Assembly (NCBI GenBank): GCA_963971305.1
Contig: OZ020309.1
Coordinates: 11,215,001 to 11,279,000, forward strand
DNA: 64,000 nucleotides
Reading direction: 5' to 3'
DNA from: Arcuatula senhousia
Lineage: Eukaryota; Mollusca; Bivalvia; Mytilida; Mytilidae
Shown: positions 1 through 11,624 of the stretch, in pieces
How positions within the stretch are numbered: position 1 is the stretch's first letter
Layout of the letters: each line of letters starts with the position of its first letter
The notes under the pieces: generated by a model
The model's database searches: none
Seen by the model: the letters and a program-made list of their open reading frames with translations, nothing else
What the model was told of the DNA's origin: nothing
Program-made: the position numbers and the translations under genes

Positions 1-797
1 TCTCCAACTCAAAAAGTGTTGGTGCCGGAGCGGGCTAACCTCGGGGAATTTACACTCCACCAGCAGTGCTAACCTTCACGTGTGTTCGAAATACAAATGA
101 CAACAAAGTTCCAGACAATAAATTTTGCTACGCCTGACGCGCGTTTCGTCTATTCAAGACTCATCAGAGGCGCTCTACCAAAAATATTGAAAATGCCAAA
201 CACTGTATAAATATGAAGAGCATAGAACAGTATAACCAAAAATACCAAACTGGGGAACCAAATTATTACTAAGATAATTAACCTATGTCTGGGGTAGGAA
301 GAACCTTAGGGTTTAGACAATTTTGAAATTTAGACGGATAATTTAAAGCTTTGATGTATTCTCCAACTCAAAAAGTGTTGGTGCCGGAGCGGGCTAACCT
401 CGGGGAATTTACACTCCACCAGCAGTGCTAACCTTCACGTGTGTTCGAAATACAAATGACAACAAAGTTCCAGACAATAAATTTTGCTACGCCTGACGCG
501 CGTTTCGTCTATTCAAGACTCATCAGAGGCGCTCTACCAAAAATATTGAAAATGCCAAACACTGTATAAATATGAAGAGCATAGAACAGTATAACCAAAA
601 ATATCAAACTGGGGAACCAAATTATTACTAAGATAATTAACCTATGTCTGGGGTAGGAAGAACCTTAGGGTTTAGACAATTTTGAAATTTAGACGGATAA
701 TTTAAAGTTTTGATGTATTCTCCAACTCAAAAAGTGTTGGTGCCGGAGCGGGCTAACCTCGGGGAATTTACACTCCACCAGCAGTGCTAACCTTCAA
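1..797 (+). repeat. 359-bp satellite array, 2.2 units
   Basis: The motif TCTCCAACTCAAAAAGTG starts at 1, 360 and 719, an exact 359-bp period. Copies are nearly identical; visible differences include taccaaac/tatcaaac and agctttg/agttttg. Homology breaks at about 796, where ccttcacgtg is replaced by ccttcaagtt. Each unit holds a near-palindrome around CCAACAC..GTGTTGG and the motif GACGCGCGTTTCGTC. The array runs off the left edge, so its true size is unknown. Related units lie at 3940-4395, 18538-20290, 36485-36568 and 60861-61390. Bivalve origin is inferred from recall of similar mussel repeats. Confidence 0.93.
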
Positions 798-839
798 GTT
801 AACCTATGTATGATGAATGTTGCAAACAAATTAATGGAA

Positions 840-990
840 CGTAAAAATGTAATGGTAATTCAATGCATTACTTAGCCAAAGTAATGGTAATTCAATGCAT
901 TTCTTTTCATAATCCTTGTAATGGTAATGGTAATTCAATGCAAGTTTTCTCAAAGTAATGGTAATTCAATACATTACATTGCAATGTAAT
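840..990 (+). repeat. minisatellite of GTAATGGTAATTCAATGCAT
   Basis: Four imperfect copies of a roughly 45-bp unit carrying GTAATGGTAATTCAATGCAT lie between 848 and 985, with spacers of different length. The array abuts the end of the satellite and the start of the RT scrap at 998. No coding signal is seen. Confidence 0.8.
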
Positions 991-997
991 TCGCCCC

Positions 998-1177
998 TTG
1001 CCTGATACCAAGTGCATTTCAATAACATATAATTCTATGTATCAAAACACTACATGCAGACTAAGACTTTCAAATGGGGTAAGCGAAAAATTTACTTATA
1101 ATTGTGAAGTAAAACAAGGGGATGTTTTGAGACCTACTTTGTTTAACCTAACTTGCATTTTTCTCGGCAACTACTTA
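998..1177 (+). pseudogene. LINE reverse-transcriptase fragment (fingers/palm)
   Basis: The + strand frame encodes a 64-residue peptide. Its middle reads YNSMYQNTTCRLRLSNG followed by VKQGDVLRPTLFNL. The latter is the signature of the palm region of non-LTR retrotransposon RTs (family pattern QGDxLSPxLFNL), with R in place of the usual S. Homology seems to stop after TLFNL, and the frame closes at 1192. The catalytic YxDD motif is absent, so this is a short internal relic. A more C-terminal LINE piece lies at 3040-3330 on the same strand, and the two could be remains of one element. The CR1/L2/Jockey-like placement is inference. Confidence 0.75.
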
Positions 1178-1192
1178 ATCATAACCCCTTAA

Positions 1193-3015
1193 TATTTGGT
1201 ATACAGTATCAGCATGGGTCCTAAAATGCGAAATTCGATTTCAGGTCTGTCGCCCACCTACTTCGTGTTTAACGAATTTTTTTACTTTGACAATTTGTTT
1301 AAAAAGATTATATAAATGACCAAACTTCAAGCCCCTGTTTTCCAGATAGGATGTATTCTTGCCATTTTTTTCTATGGATAATCGGTAAAATTTTGTACCA
1401 AAAGGAAGTGAACACTTATTCAAATGTAAAATCTAGTTAGAATGACGTTTTTGTATCTAAATGAATGCATCTGAGCCAAAAAAGCTAACCAACCGAAAAT
1501 CCAGACCCATAAAAAATCTATATATAGCTCGCATGATCAATGTTTCTGGCCTGGGTGGGTTAGTACGCTGGTATTTTATGAAGGGGGTGTGCATTTTGTC
1601 GCTTTTAATCCATACCCGAATCTATCTAATACTATGGAACCCACTTCATCAGTGGCTATCTCAAAGATCCATAACCTTGGACAATACACCCCTCCACATG
1701 ATATTAGATAACAAGTACAGACCAGAAGATTATAACAGTATGTGGTATTGGATTAAGTAAACACTGTACTTATCTACATACCAAGTTTCATTATAACTTG
1801 TTGGCTAAGAGTTTCTTATTAACTCTGAATTCTTACAACAGCTAAATAAAACACAACACAAATCTTCATTTGCCGACTGCTCAACAGTATATAGAGGATG
1901 GACGCCGGAGTTTATATAAGAAACTATTCAAATATAACAGTATATGAATTGTATACAATGCATGATCAAGTAATAATCATATAACATAAATATAAAAATC
2001 AAGAGATGGAAAAAATAATAAAGTTTAGTTTACCCCCTTCCAACGGCCAAGGCACGCCCAGGAAAAAACAGAGATTAAAACCTCTTTTGGATAAATTGAC
2101 ACTGGAAACCTGTGTTTTCATGGCAAAAATACCTTTCGAAAGACCGTCTAGGAGTACAGTGTGAAAACCTGCACTGACACATTTGAATGTGTGTAAACTT
2201 TATTTTACAAATGAATTGCACTGAGAAAATAATAAAATATCTCGAGAATGAAAAGAAAGAGAAAAAAATTATAGAAAAAATAAATTTTGAATGATGTAAA
2301 AAATAAAATAAAAACCTAAATCACACCACTACATAAGCACTATATATCTTCAAATAATATATACCAAATATCATATCTCTATATGAAATATATTGCATAT
2401 GAAACTTTATAAACACATGAAACTTGACAGTTCGGGTGTTGGGTAGAGAATGATTAATTCATGAGACGATTTCCCGCATTAAGTGCTGGTCACCTGACCA
2501 TCACTTACATACCAAGTCACATGATCTAATGAATCGTTAGTACAATAATTTTCCTCTATACTTCGAAACGCGGAAAATTATAAATTATTATTAATTTACT
2601 TATCACTGTCCAGATGTTTATATTTAATCATATATTTAGGCACTGTGATTTATTCTTAACAAACATTAAACATGTTAAATCTGGGAATTCTTCATGAAAT
2701 ACTGAGAATACATTTTTGATAGTAAAATTGGCAGCATGTAATTTTGACCCCCCCTAAATTAGACTGGAGACAAAAAATTACCCCCCCTCCAAATCGAGAC
2801 ATACAAATTTTTTTGACCCCCACCCTAAAATTTTCCAGCCCCCCCCCCCCGCCAGCTGATAAATAATGACCGTTCCCTTAAACTACTTCTGTGTATCCTG
2901 GAAACTTTTAATGTAAATAAACAGAAATCAAAAATATTGATCTTTAATTCTAATGGAAAATCACACATTAACCAATTTAAGATAGATCATTAGATTATAG
3001 AAACAGTTAAATCGG
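1193..3015. other. no gene recognised; AT-rich spacer
   Basis: A 99-residue open frame lies at 1461-1760 (+), but it matches no family I know and has no visible splice context. A C-rich patch at 2746-2853 (runs of 6 to 14 C) resembles the C-rich sub-end of the inverted repeat at 43575-43617 and may be a relic of that family. The rest shows A/T-rich low complexity only. Confidence 0.5.
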
Positions 3016-3039
3016 ACCCGGGAAATCGGAGTGGTTTTT

Positions 3040-3330
3040 AACTACACTGGTAACTAACCCAATTAATGGAAAAGGGGAGACAAGCCTGGTTTAAGATAAA
3101 GAAATCAATATCTTTAGATAATCCATACAAACTGTTAGAAAAAAAACTTTTTGATACCCTGATTGAACCTATCATACTATATGGTAATGGTATGGGGAGC
3201 TGCCAAAAGTGACAAAGATTCAGAACCATATGAATATTTACATTTATAATTTATTAAAGAAATTTTAGGGGTTAACTACAAAACAACAAATATTGCCTGT
3301 CTAGCAGAAGCAAATAGAACATCTTTATAT
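3040..3330 (+). pseudogene. LINE RT thumb/C-terminal fragment, frameshifted
   Basis: Reading + from about 3092 gives KIKKSISLDNPYKLLEKKLF, then DTLIEPIILYGNGMG. This matches the conserved LINE motif in which an LFDxLIEPILLYG segment precedes a WG pair. The frame stops at about 3210. It resumes in another frame as DKDSEPYEYLHL, then FIKEILGVNYKTTN and ACLAEANRTSLY, again typical of this RT region. At least one frameshift and one in-frame stop make it a pseudogene. A longer decayed extension to about 3460 is possible but not demonstrable by eye. Confidence 0.75.
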
Positions 3331-3939
3331 ACTCACACGGCAGAACCATTACGGAGAAAAACATTGTTAACGGACGATACAAGCAATTTTTTCACGGTTT
3401 ATGTCAATTTTCAACTTTTAATCTCGAAAATATCAAAAATATGAATGTAATAAACTTTAAAAACATGCCCAGTATATAAACAAGAACATATTGTATAAGG
3501 ATTTAATTTCTTTTTGTCGAACACAATGGTATATTTATAAATCATTCACGAACGGTGTGCTCGATTTGGTTACATTGACACGGACAATTCAAACTGGTTA
3601 ATATAAACAGGCCTGTATAGAGTAATAATCTTGAAAGTTATGCTTCTATATAAGTAAATGAAGTTAATAAAGTTTTGTTTTAATGAAAATATCAATATCC
3701 AATAATAACGTTCAATATTTTTTTAATATATTTCAAGCATAACAAAATGACTCTAAATACATGCAATAAAACTTGGTAACGGACCGATACATGCAAAAAA
3801 ATTGCGTTGCAGTCAACAGGTGTAACTGAAATACAATTATGAGGTACATAATTTGACAGTGTTCTGATGATACAAATATACAAGACAGGTCACTCCTGTT
3901 ATGTTGACTGCAAAAAGTAAAAAAAATGTCTCTTAAATG

Positions 3940-4395
3940 TGTAGAGCGCCTCTGATGAGTCTTAAATAGACAAAACTCGCGTCAGGCTTAGCAAAGTTTA
4001 TTGTCTGGAACTTTGTTGTAATTTTTATTTCTAACATTCGTGACGGTTAGCGCTGCTGGTGGAGTTTTGAATTCCCCGAATTAAATCAGCTCCGGAATCA
4101 ACACGTTTGTGTTGACGAATACACCAAAGCTATAAAATATCCGTTTAAATTTTAAAACCGTCTAAACCCTAAGTTTCTACCTACCCCATGCATAGGTTGA
4201 TCTTAGTCATAATTTGATGTCCCATTTCGATATATTTTTTGGGTTATTGCTCATGCTCTTCATGGTTTAGATATAATGTTTGGCTTTTTCAATATTTTGG
4301 TAGAGCGGCTCCGATGAGTCTTAAGAAAACGTAGTCAGGCGTAGCAAAATCTATTGTCTGGAACTTTGTTGTAATTTTTATTTCCAAAAATATTT
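3940..4395 (-). repeat. diverged 359-bp satellite, 1.3 units, reverse orientation
   Basis: GAGCGCCTCTGATGAGTC at 3944 and GAGCGGCTCCGATGAGTC at 4303 are 359 bp apart and read in the opposite sense to the array at 1-797. The copy is visibly more diverged (aaactcgcgtcaggctta for aaacgcgcgtcaggcgta), so it is older. The region from 3460 to 3940 shows nothing recognisable. Confidence 0.88.
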
Positions 4396-5031
4396 TGTTT
4401 AGATTTTTTTTTAAATTCATACAGTTATTAGCTAAAATAACGGATATTTATTATAAATGTGTGTTTTACACAGATTTACTTCAGCTTTTACCAGTGGAAC
4501 ACAATCTTTTTTTCATTCCAGATCATTGCATTATTAAACTGTTATATTTGATATTAACATGGACACGAAGCAGTCCCACATAACAGCAAATCCTCTTGCC
4601 CGTTATATTAAAGTCTAAAATACTGCCAAAGTCTGGAAGGGTCCCGTCGGCAAACATCTAAGTGTTTTCAGAACGGTATTAGTAAAAAGTTGTTTTTCAG
4701 TTATTTGAAATTCCGTGATTTTCTATGAACCTTTGTTTTCAAACAAATTTTATGGATTTGCATGAAATATGTTTTAACATACTAATCATGACACGCTACA
4801 CTGAAACTACCCTGCAACTTTATCAGAAGGATATTGTAAATAGTTTTGGCGTTAAAGTGTTCACAAAGCCCGTTTTCAAAATCTATCAAAATTATATAAG
4901 TTTTTCAAACTGTACAGAACTGTATTGTTAGTAGTTTTTAGTTTAAAGTATATTTTTCACAAGAGTTGTAGACGGGCAATAGGACGGGCGGACAACGTGA
5001 AAACTTTAGGGCGACTCTCTACCACTTGCAG

Positions 5032-5157
5032 ATTCTTAGCTGTGGACATTTACCAAAAACTGTAACCCGAGTTATTCATGCTGAAAATGTAAGTCAAGAT
5101 GAATTTATGTTAATGCAGATGCATAATATTGTTATTCAAGACAAATTGAACAAACAG
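5032..5157 (+). other. possible orphan exon (low confidence)
   Basis: A pyrimidine-rich stretch ending in ACCACTTGCAG (to 5031) precedes an open frame of 42 codons that ends at AAACAG|GTGACC. That would make a phase 0-0 exon of 126 bp. A stronger-looking donor, GTAAGT, lies inside it at about 5089. The peptide (starting ILSCGHLPKTVTRVIHAE) matches no family I recognise. The flanks 4400-5815 hold nothing else I can name. It may be chance or a retroelement scrap. Confidence 0.15.
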
Positions 5158-5820
5158 GTGACCTACATAACACACATTATAGTAACACTTTGGATACATG
5201 TACGATTGACGCAAAATTATTTATTATCTATCCAATTTTAAATCATGATTAGCCAATTCACTTGCAGATGAAGACATTTGAACCATCTAAAAAACTTTAA
5301 CTTGAGTCATTTATGTGACAATGTATTAAGTCATGCTGACAACCATTACAGATGTACATACCCCTGACCTTTAAGATACATGTATATGGTTCTGCAGCTT
5401 TTGACATAACTAAAACCATTACGTACATGAAGCTTCATACGAACGAACACACCAATAGCCATCTTATAATTACAAGAAAGGAGAAGGTTGTTGCATCCAC
5501 CAGGCGGCACCAGATCTGATATTGATACATTTAATAAATTTAACCCAGACTGTCGTTTGCAGTTAAGACACGACGTTCATACGACAGTCGCTGACAAAGT
5601 ATATACACGCACCATTTGTCTGATACATTATAAATCATGCATGTATTCGCCCGTAACGTAGATTATTTGCATGTACCCCTTTTTCTTGGACAGCGACATG
5701 CTTTGCAGTCCATGGCTTCGTGAATAAATTGATGAACAGCCTATACAATTTCAAAAATCATTAAAAGAGCACAAAGCTTTTAAAAAACACAAAAAAAGTG
5801 GTTTTTGCTACACGTTGCTC

Positions 5821-6045
5821 GTGTTGAAAGTGTGCTATAGTACGAGGGTAGGCTATTGGTTTGTTAATGTTCTCGAAAACTACATGGCCGATTTCAATGT
5901 TTCAAACATAAATATTTAGCTAGTTCATTGCGCGTGTTGAAAGTGTGCTATAGTACAAGGGTAGGCTATTGGTTTGTTAATGTTCTCGAAAACTACATTG
6001 CCGATTTCAATGTTTCAAACATAAATATTTAGCTAGTTCATTTTT
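5821..6045 (+). repeat. 113-bp tandem duplication
   Basis: GTGTTGAAAGTGTGCTATAG occurs at 5821 and 5934, and the following ~100 bases, through aacataaatatttagctag, are nearly identical. Only scattered changes are seen (tacgaggg/tacaaggg, catggccg/cattgccg), so the duplication is recent. Confidence 0.93.
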
Positions 6046-6131
6046 CGTTATACTGTACACTTCAGTTTTTCTGTTATCATTTGTAAACAAATAAAATGTC
6101 TTACCATTTCTGACTATATCCATCCCAAATT

Positions 6132-6908
6132 GTGAATTTTTCCTGTGTTTTAATCCGTTTCAAGGATTTTACGACTATGTCCCGTCCGTCAACATTATTT
6201 CTCGTCTTAATGGTTCTGCCGTGTGATACTAGAGCTCAGATGAAAATGCTGAGATTCCTAAACCACGTCTTAATGGTTCTGCCGTGTGATACTAGAGCTC
6301 AGATGAAAATGCTGAGATTCCTAAACCATATAAAAAACTCTGCAAACTCTTTAGTGAATTCCATTTTTGATAATGTCAAAGACACAAGTATATGGATGTC
6401 CAACACAAAAAAATATTAAATAAATTAGGATTTAACCATTTAAACCTCAATATAAATAATATTGATCTGTATTTAAGTAGAATTGAACAAAGAATGAATG
6501 ATCAATACAAACAAAATATGAACAGCTCTATAGAAGCTAGTAGCAAACTTTCTTTTTTTTTTCATAAAATTGTTATGCCAACTAAACGCCCTACTTATTT
6601 AGACCTCTGTAAAACTAAGTGAAAGATCTATCCTTTGTAAATTGCGTTTAAGTTCACACAACTTGGCTATAGAAAGAGGAAGATATAGTAATACTGAAAG
6701 ACATGAACGCATTTGTCTCTCTTGTGATAATAAAAACATTGAGGACGAGTTTCACTTTCTACCAACTTGTCCTCACTACAACAATCTAAGAAATAACCTT
6801 ATTGAAAAACTTAAAAATCTACTAGGACATCCGTTCCCTCATACTCTAACAATTCAAAAAATTGTTACATGCAACAATTCCTATTCAAATATTAAAAATT
6901 TTCATTAA
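6132..6908 (+). pseudogene. LINE ORF2 C-terminal remnant with CCHC-like knuckle
   Basis: Three overlapping or adjacent + frames (6132-6419, 6392-6622, 6642-6908) read as one decayed protein. The last has the C-terminal knuckle of LINE ORF2: RICLSCDNKNIEDEFHFLPT then CPHYNNLR, a CxxC..EDExHFLxxCPxY arrangement. It is preceded by an LRLSSHNLAIERGRY segment that is usual just upstream in this family. Frameshifts fall near 6400 and near 6620, where the tga stop in one frame is bypassed in the next. A 64-bp tandem duplication at 6203-6330 has doubled part of the frame. No RT catalytic core is present, so the piece is 5'-truncated. Confidence 0.8.
6203..6330 (+). repeat. 64-bp tandem duplication inside LINE remnant
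   Basis: CTTAATGGTTCTGCCGTGTG starts at 6205 and again at 6269. The 64-base units are identical until the last few bases (ccacgt versus ccatat). Because 64 is not a multiple of three, the duplication changes the reading frame of the decayed ORF. Confidence 0.95.
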
Positions 6909-7112
6909 TTTTTTACAAGAATGCTGGAAGATAAGAAAACACAATTAAATGTTAATAAATAAATTAGTACCACTGTCATGCCATGTTAATGTTGCTATGT
7001 TTGTAATTATAAATTGTTTATTGACATTTTTGCTAATTCTTTGTGCTATAACCATTAAATGTAAATGTGTTTATGAAAATAAATATTGTCTATTGTCTAT
7101 TGTCTATAATAA
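6909..7112 (+). other. LINE 3' UTR and heptamer tail
   Basis: Immediately after the ORF2 stop there is ~170 bp of AT-rich sequence ending in aaataaatattgtctattgtctattgtctat at 7078-7110, about three and a half copies of TATTGTC. Short-repeat 3' tails instead of poly(A) are known for CR1/L2-type LINEs. That this marks the element's 3' end is inference from position. Confidence 0.65.
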
Positions 7113-7219
7113 CATTGCTTTTGATATTTGTCAAAACAGAATTATGATATTAGGTAATTAAGAGATAAAAGTATGATAATTTGATTACTAAAAGTCACCG
7201 TTAATTGTTATCACTTTAA

Positions 7220-7617
7220 GAGGCTGTCCAAGCTAAACCCAGGCACTAGCTGGCACATGACAAATTTTGTTTTTCAAAAATTTTCATTGATTTCACATCA
7301 GGTCAACATCCATTCCCCAAAACAAATGCAGATTTTTGGTTTATTGAAGTGATAACTAAGATTTAATTTATATAGAATGCATTACAAATATGCAGAAAAA
7401 GGGAGATAACCCTTGCATATTTGCAACATTAGGTTGCTTTGTTCATGAACTTTAAGACTGAATCACAAGTCATCCATGTTGCTTTCAAAAGAATCCTGGT
7501 GATTTTTGTGTAACATATGAGTCCAACAATACATTAAAACAATAAATTTGCTGGGATAAAATTCTTCATGTGCCGGATTCTGTAGGCTTTTGCCTGATTT
7601 CTGACATGGACAGCCTC
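7220..7617. mobile_element. 398-bp MITE with TTAA target duplication
   Basis: The ends are GAGGCTGTCCA at 7220 and TGGACAGCCTC ending at 7617, each directly flanked by TTAA (7216-7219 and 7618-7621). TTAA duplications are diagnostic of piggyBac and Kolobok transposases. The interior has no transposase frame, so this is a non-autonomous derivative. The 118-residue minus-strand frame across its right end also runs through the CGG hairpin and is not a gene. Confidence 0.75.
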
Positions 7618-7734
7618 TTAATAATAACACAATAAAAACTATTTTGCAACAGCCAATAATAAGAGAAATGTAATATACAATATTTACAATTATTTGAAAA
7701 TTTTTGCTGTCATTTTTATTTATTTCCATGGAAT

Positions 7735-8085
7735 CAATTTTTGTCTCGCTTGCGAAGTAAGTCGCGAAAGGCGAGACAAAGGTATTACTTTCCGGCGGCG
7801 GCGGCGGCGACGTAAACATTTTTGTAAGACTTTTGTGGGCAATGAATTTCTTGAAAAGTATTATAGCTAGGCATCTGATATTTGATATACAGACAGTTCA
7901 GGTTATGGTCTATGCAACTGTCACCATGCCATGTGACCATGACCCGAATTTTACGCTCCAGTGACTCTGTGAACTTATGTATATTTTTTTCAGGCAGAAA
8001 ACTTTTTGTAATACTTGTATAGACAATAAATTGCTAGAAAAGTATAAAAGCTATGCATCTGATATTGGGTATACAGACACTTTTT
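7735..8085 (+). repeat. CGG-hairpin dispersed element, 184-bp tandem core
   Basis: It starts with an inverted pair TGTCTCGCTTGCGA / TCGCGAAAGGCGAGACA, then a CGG run near 7793. Two ~184-bp tandem segments follow (agtattatagctaggcatctgata near 7857, agtataaaagctatgcatctgata near 8040). The same architecture occurs at 40915-41668. After 8085 the sequence is T-rich with no recognised feature up to 8600. Confidence 0.75.
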
Positions 8086-8601
8086 TTTCTTTTCTTTTTG
8101 TTGTTGGGGGGAGTATTCTTCTTATTTTTATTGTTTGGTTTTTTTTCTTTGTATTATTTTCTATTTCGTATAAAGGTAACCCAAACGTTATATCATGTAA
8201 CCGAAGTATTAATTGTTATGTTAATAGTTGCTTTTCAATGTTTGGTAATATAATATGTAATTTGATTGAAAAATTGATGTTATTGAATTGTAATTAATAC
8301 TAGTAACCTTTTTTTTGAAGTTGAATCCAGGTCTGCTGTATCTTCATTCATTTTATCAAACTTTTTATAATTCAAGGCTTTCATATATCACAAAACATGC
8401 AATATACGTTAGATTGAAGACAAATTGGGCATGACAGATATTTTATGCTTCAAGTGTGAAGTACTGTTATGGGTCAATTTATGACTAATTCTTTTCATTC
8501 ATTTTTTTTTATTATTTCATATTTTATATTATTTCTCCTTTATGCTTTTGAATACTGTATTATAGTTTGCTTTAGCATCACAATACTATTTAGTTGTTTT
8601 T

Positions 8602-9695
8602 CGCTTACCTTGCCAAAATGAGCTTATGTCATCACTATGCGTACGCCGTTGCTTAAATAGAACAGGGGGTAGAACTGCAGTTCTGTTTTTTCAAAAAACT
8701 CAAAAACAGTGACAGATATCAAAATTATGGCTTAGAATAAAAGTGATCAGCAGGTCAAAATCTACTTACTCCAGAGTTTTTGCCCCTTTTCTTATTATTT
8801 TCTATTAAGCTCTACAAAGTTGTCCATATGTCGAAATTGTCAGATGACCCCTTATAGGAGTTATGGGCCCTTAAACGCCAAAAAATGGTAGTTTAAGCCT
8901 TATAGATTGTGAACTATAGAAGATAGAGAAAAGGTTCTGCTTGCTTAAATGTTCAGCTAATTGAGATCTACAAAATTGTTCATTAGGTTGAAATTCAAAT
9001 GACTCCTTATAGGGGTTATGGCCCATAAAAACATAAAAAAGTGGTTTTAGCCTTATGAATTGTGAACATTGATAGATAGAGGAAAGGTTTTGCTTGCTTA
9101 AATATTCAGCTAATAGAGATCATCAAAATTGTCCATAAGGTCGAAATTATCTGATGACCCCTTATAGGGGTTATGGCCCCTTAAACGCCTAAAATAGTGG
9201 TTAAAGCCTTATGGATTGTGAACATTAGTAGATAGAGAAAAGGTTTTGCTTGCTTAAATGTTTAGCTAGTTGAACTTTTCAAAAGTCTCCATAGTGTCGA
9301 AGTTGTCAGATGACCCCTTTTAGGGGTTACAGCCCCTAAATAAGTATTTTATCATGTTGTTTGCCTATAGACTGAAACTATTGCAGATAGAGAACAGCTG
9401 ATGCTTGTTTAAATGTTCAGCTAATTGAGATCTACAAAATTGTCCATTTGGCCTTAATTATCAGTTGACCATTATAGAAGTTATGTTCCGTTAAATGACA
9501 AAAAAGGAGATTGTACGTGATATTTAGAATGTGTTTCATTGAAGATTGTGTCACTCATTTGCTTGATAAAATGCATTGCTTAATAAAGCTTTCCAATGGT
9601 TTCATTGTCATGATTGGGTGTTGGCAAGGTAAAATAGTGTTACAGTAAGTCATTGAAACCAGGTGAGCGATTCAGGCTCCTTGGAGCCTCTTGTT
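8602..9695 (+). repeat. bivalve-type dispersed repeat with ~155-bp tandem units
   Basis: It opens with CGCTTACCTTGCCAAAATGA and closes with AGGTGAGCGATTCAGGCTCC plus TTGGAGCCTCTTG, where GGCTCCTTGGAGCC is a perfect palindrome. Between them, ATGACCCCTTATAGGRGTTA marks units starting at 8844, 8998, 9154, 9310 and about 9464, a period of 154-156 bp. The same end module opens the elements at 22892 and 35372 in the other orientation. No ORF is present. Confidence 0.85.
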
Positions 9696-10044
9696 ATTAT
9701 CATTAATAATTACTTGACTGTTTTACTAAAGATGCTGGGATTATTTGATCACTAAACAAGTAATCTAGTGTTATCTCATTCTGAAATTCGATTTAACTAC
9801 TTTTCAGCCAGTTTTGAAAATTTATCTTCTCCCTAGAGGATTTTTAGCTCAGAGGTAGGTTTGGTTAATGTGCCTTTTTGAGTTATAGCATATAGGTGTT
9901 TGTTGTTGCTTTTATCAATTTGACATGGCAAAATGTTGGGAGAATTTGACATTTGAGTAAAGAGGTTGGGAGAAGTTAAAATCATTTCTAAATACATCAC
10001 TTTTTTGTAAATTAGAGAAAAGGCATCTTGCATCGTTACTCATT

Positions 10045-10155
10045 GATTATCTTATTTATAAGTCTCGATTGTTAAATGACAGAATTTTGTACTCTTACCA
10101 GGGCTTGAGCTTAAGTTCTGTCATTTAACTATCTCAATTGAGAAATAAGATAATC
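10045..10155. repeat. 111-bp imperfect inverted repeat
   Basis: GATTATCTTATTT..GTTAAATGACAGAA on the left pairs with TTCTGTCATTTAAC..AAATAAGATAATC on the right, with about 40 bp in each arm. It is MITE-like and lies 10 bp before the foldback element. The span 9696-10044 shows nothing recognisable. Confidence 0.8.
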
Positions 10156-10171
10156 CACTCGAAACAATATG

Positions 10172-10958
10172 TATGGTGGCATAATTCTGCCAACACATAA
10201 TCATATACATAACTAGTTAATTAAGTAGATATCTAGTTATCTAACTAGATAAATATCTAGTTGTTTAACTAGATAAATTATCTAGATATTTAACTAGATA
10301 ATTAAGTGGTTATCTAGTTATTTAACTAGATATTTAACTAGTTAATTAAGTAGTTATCTAGTTATTTAACTAGATATTTAACTAGTTAATTTTAATATCA
10401 TAACGTGAAAAAATGCATGTTAGCGCTTGTAACTGCCATTATTATATTATTATTCACCTCTATTTTAAGAGGTTATCTAGATATTTAACTAGATAACTTC
10501 TTATTATCTAGATAAATATCTAGATAACTACTTATTATCTAGATAAATTATCTAGATAAATATCTAGATAAATATCTAGATAATTATCTAGATAATAAGT
10601 AGTTATCTAGATATTTATCTAGATAATAAGTAGTTATCTAGTTAAATATCTAGATAACCTCTTAAAATAGAGGTGAATAATAATATAATAATGGCAGTTG
10701 CAAGCGCTAACATGCATTTTTTCACGTTATGATATTAAAATTAACTAGTTAAATATCTAGTTAAATAACTAGATAACTACTTAATTAACTAGTTAAATAT
10801 CTAGTTAAATAACTAGATAACCACTTAATTATCTAGTTAAATATCTAGATAATTTATCTAGTTAAATAACTAGATATTTATCTAGTTAGATAACTAGATA
10901 TCTACTTAATTAACTAGTTATGTATATGATTATGTGTTGGCAGAAATATGCCACCATA
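10172..10958. mobile_element. foldback element A, 787 bp, 6-bp target duplication
   Basis: The whole element is close to one palindrome. It starts TATGGTGGCATAATTCTGCC and ends in the complement, GGCAGAAATATGCCACCATA. It is flanked by the direct duplication AATATG (10166-10171 and 10959-10964). From the ends inward each arm has: the TIR; a block of ACTAGTTA/ATCTAGTT motifs; a ~90-bp unique module (10391-10478 and about 10655-10740) with CACGTTATGATATTAAAA on the right; and a centre of ATCTAGATAA motifs that are themselves palindromic. There is no coding capacity. Family placement is unknown; 6-bp duplications and long foldback arms are the evidence. Confidence 0.93.
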
Positions 10959-11624
10959 AATATGAGAAGCCATATTAAAACAATATGTTAATGATTAGAA
11001 TTGATGGGCAATATTTGTAAATGCTTTATTGTGAGCTTTAACATATCACTAAGAATAATGTGAGATCACTTCATGTATCTACTTATAATTTTAGCATCTA
11101 CAATGTATTAAATTATACAAGAATTCAATCTTGCTTTTTCATCTCACTGGCTTACATTTGACTGTTGTCATCAATTAGCAGCCGTCGTCTGTTGGTGCCT
11201 TCTTGCTTTCAACCATTGCACATTTCACCTACAAAGACTGTATTAACCAAGTTGTTACTAAAATAACAGGGGACTAGATTGCGTTTTCAGCTTATAAATA
11301 AAAAGGCATAAGAAACAGGGAAAATCTGATGCAACGTATCATCTTCAAGATGATCTTTAATCTACTGAATGGGTCCAAACTATCAAGGGGTACATCAAAG
11401 AGACGATTGTCGTTTAAATATAAAACATAGTTTTTTATGAAAACTATTTCAAATAGGACAGGCTATTGCTTGCTTTATTCTTTGACACCATGAGATCTAC
11501 AAATTAAAAGTATCTAGGTCACCAAAACAGTCATGTAACCCCGGCTCCTTGTAAGAGTAATAAACCATATATGTTGTAATTACCTTAAAGATTATGAGAC
11601 TGTAAAGGATTTGCTTGCACATAT

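Noticed and set aside
1..797. Regular direct repeats suggesting a CRISPR-like array
   Set aside because: The 359-bp units are contiguous without unique spacers and the sequence is eukaryotic; this is a satellite.
7463..7819. 118-codon minus-strand frame with a proline run
   Set aside because: It spans the right end of the TTAA MITE and the CGG hairpin; the proline run is the CGG microsatellite read in reverse.
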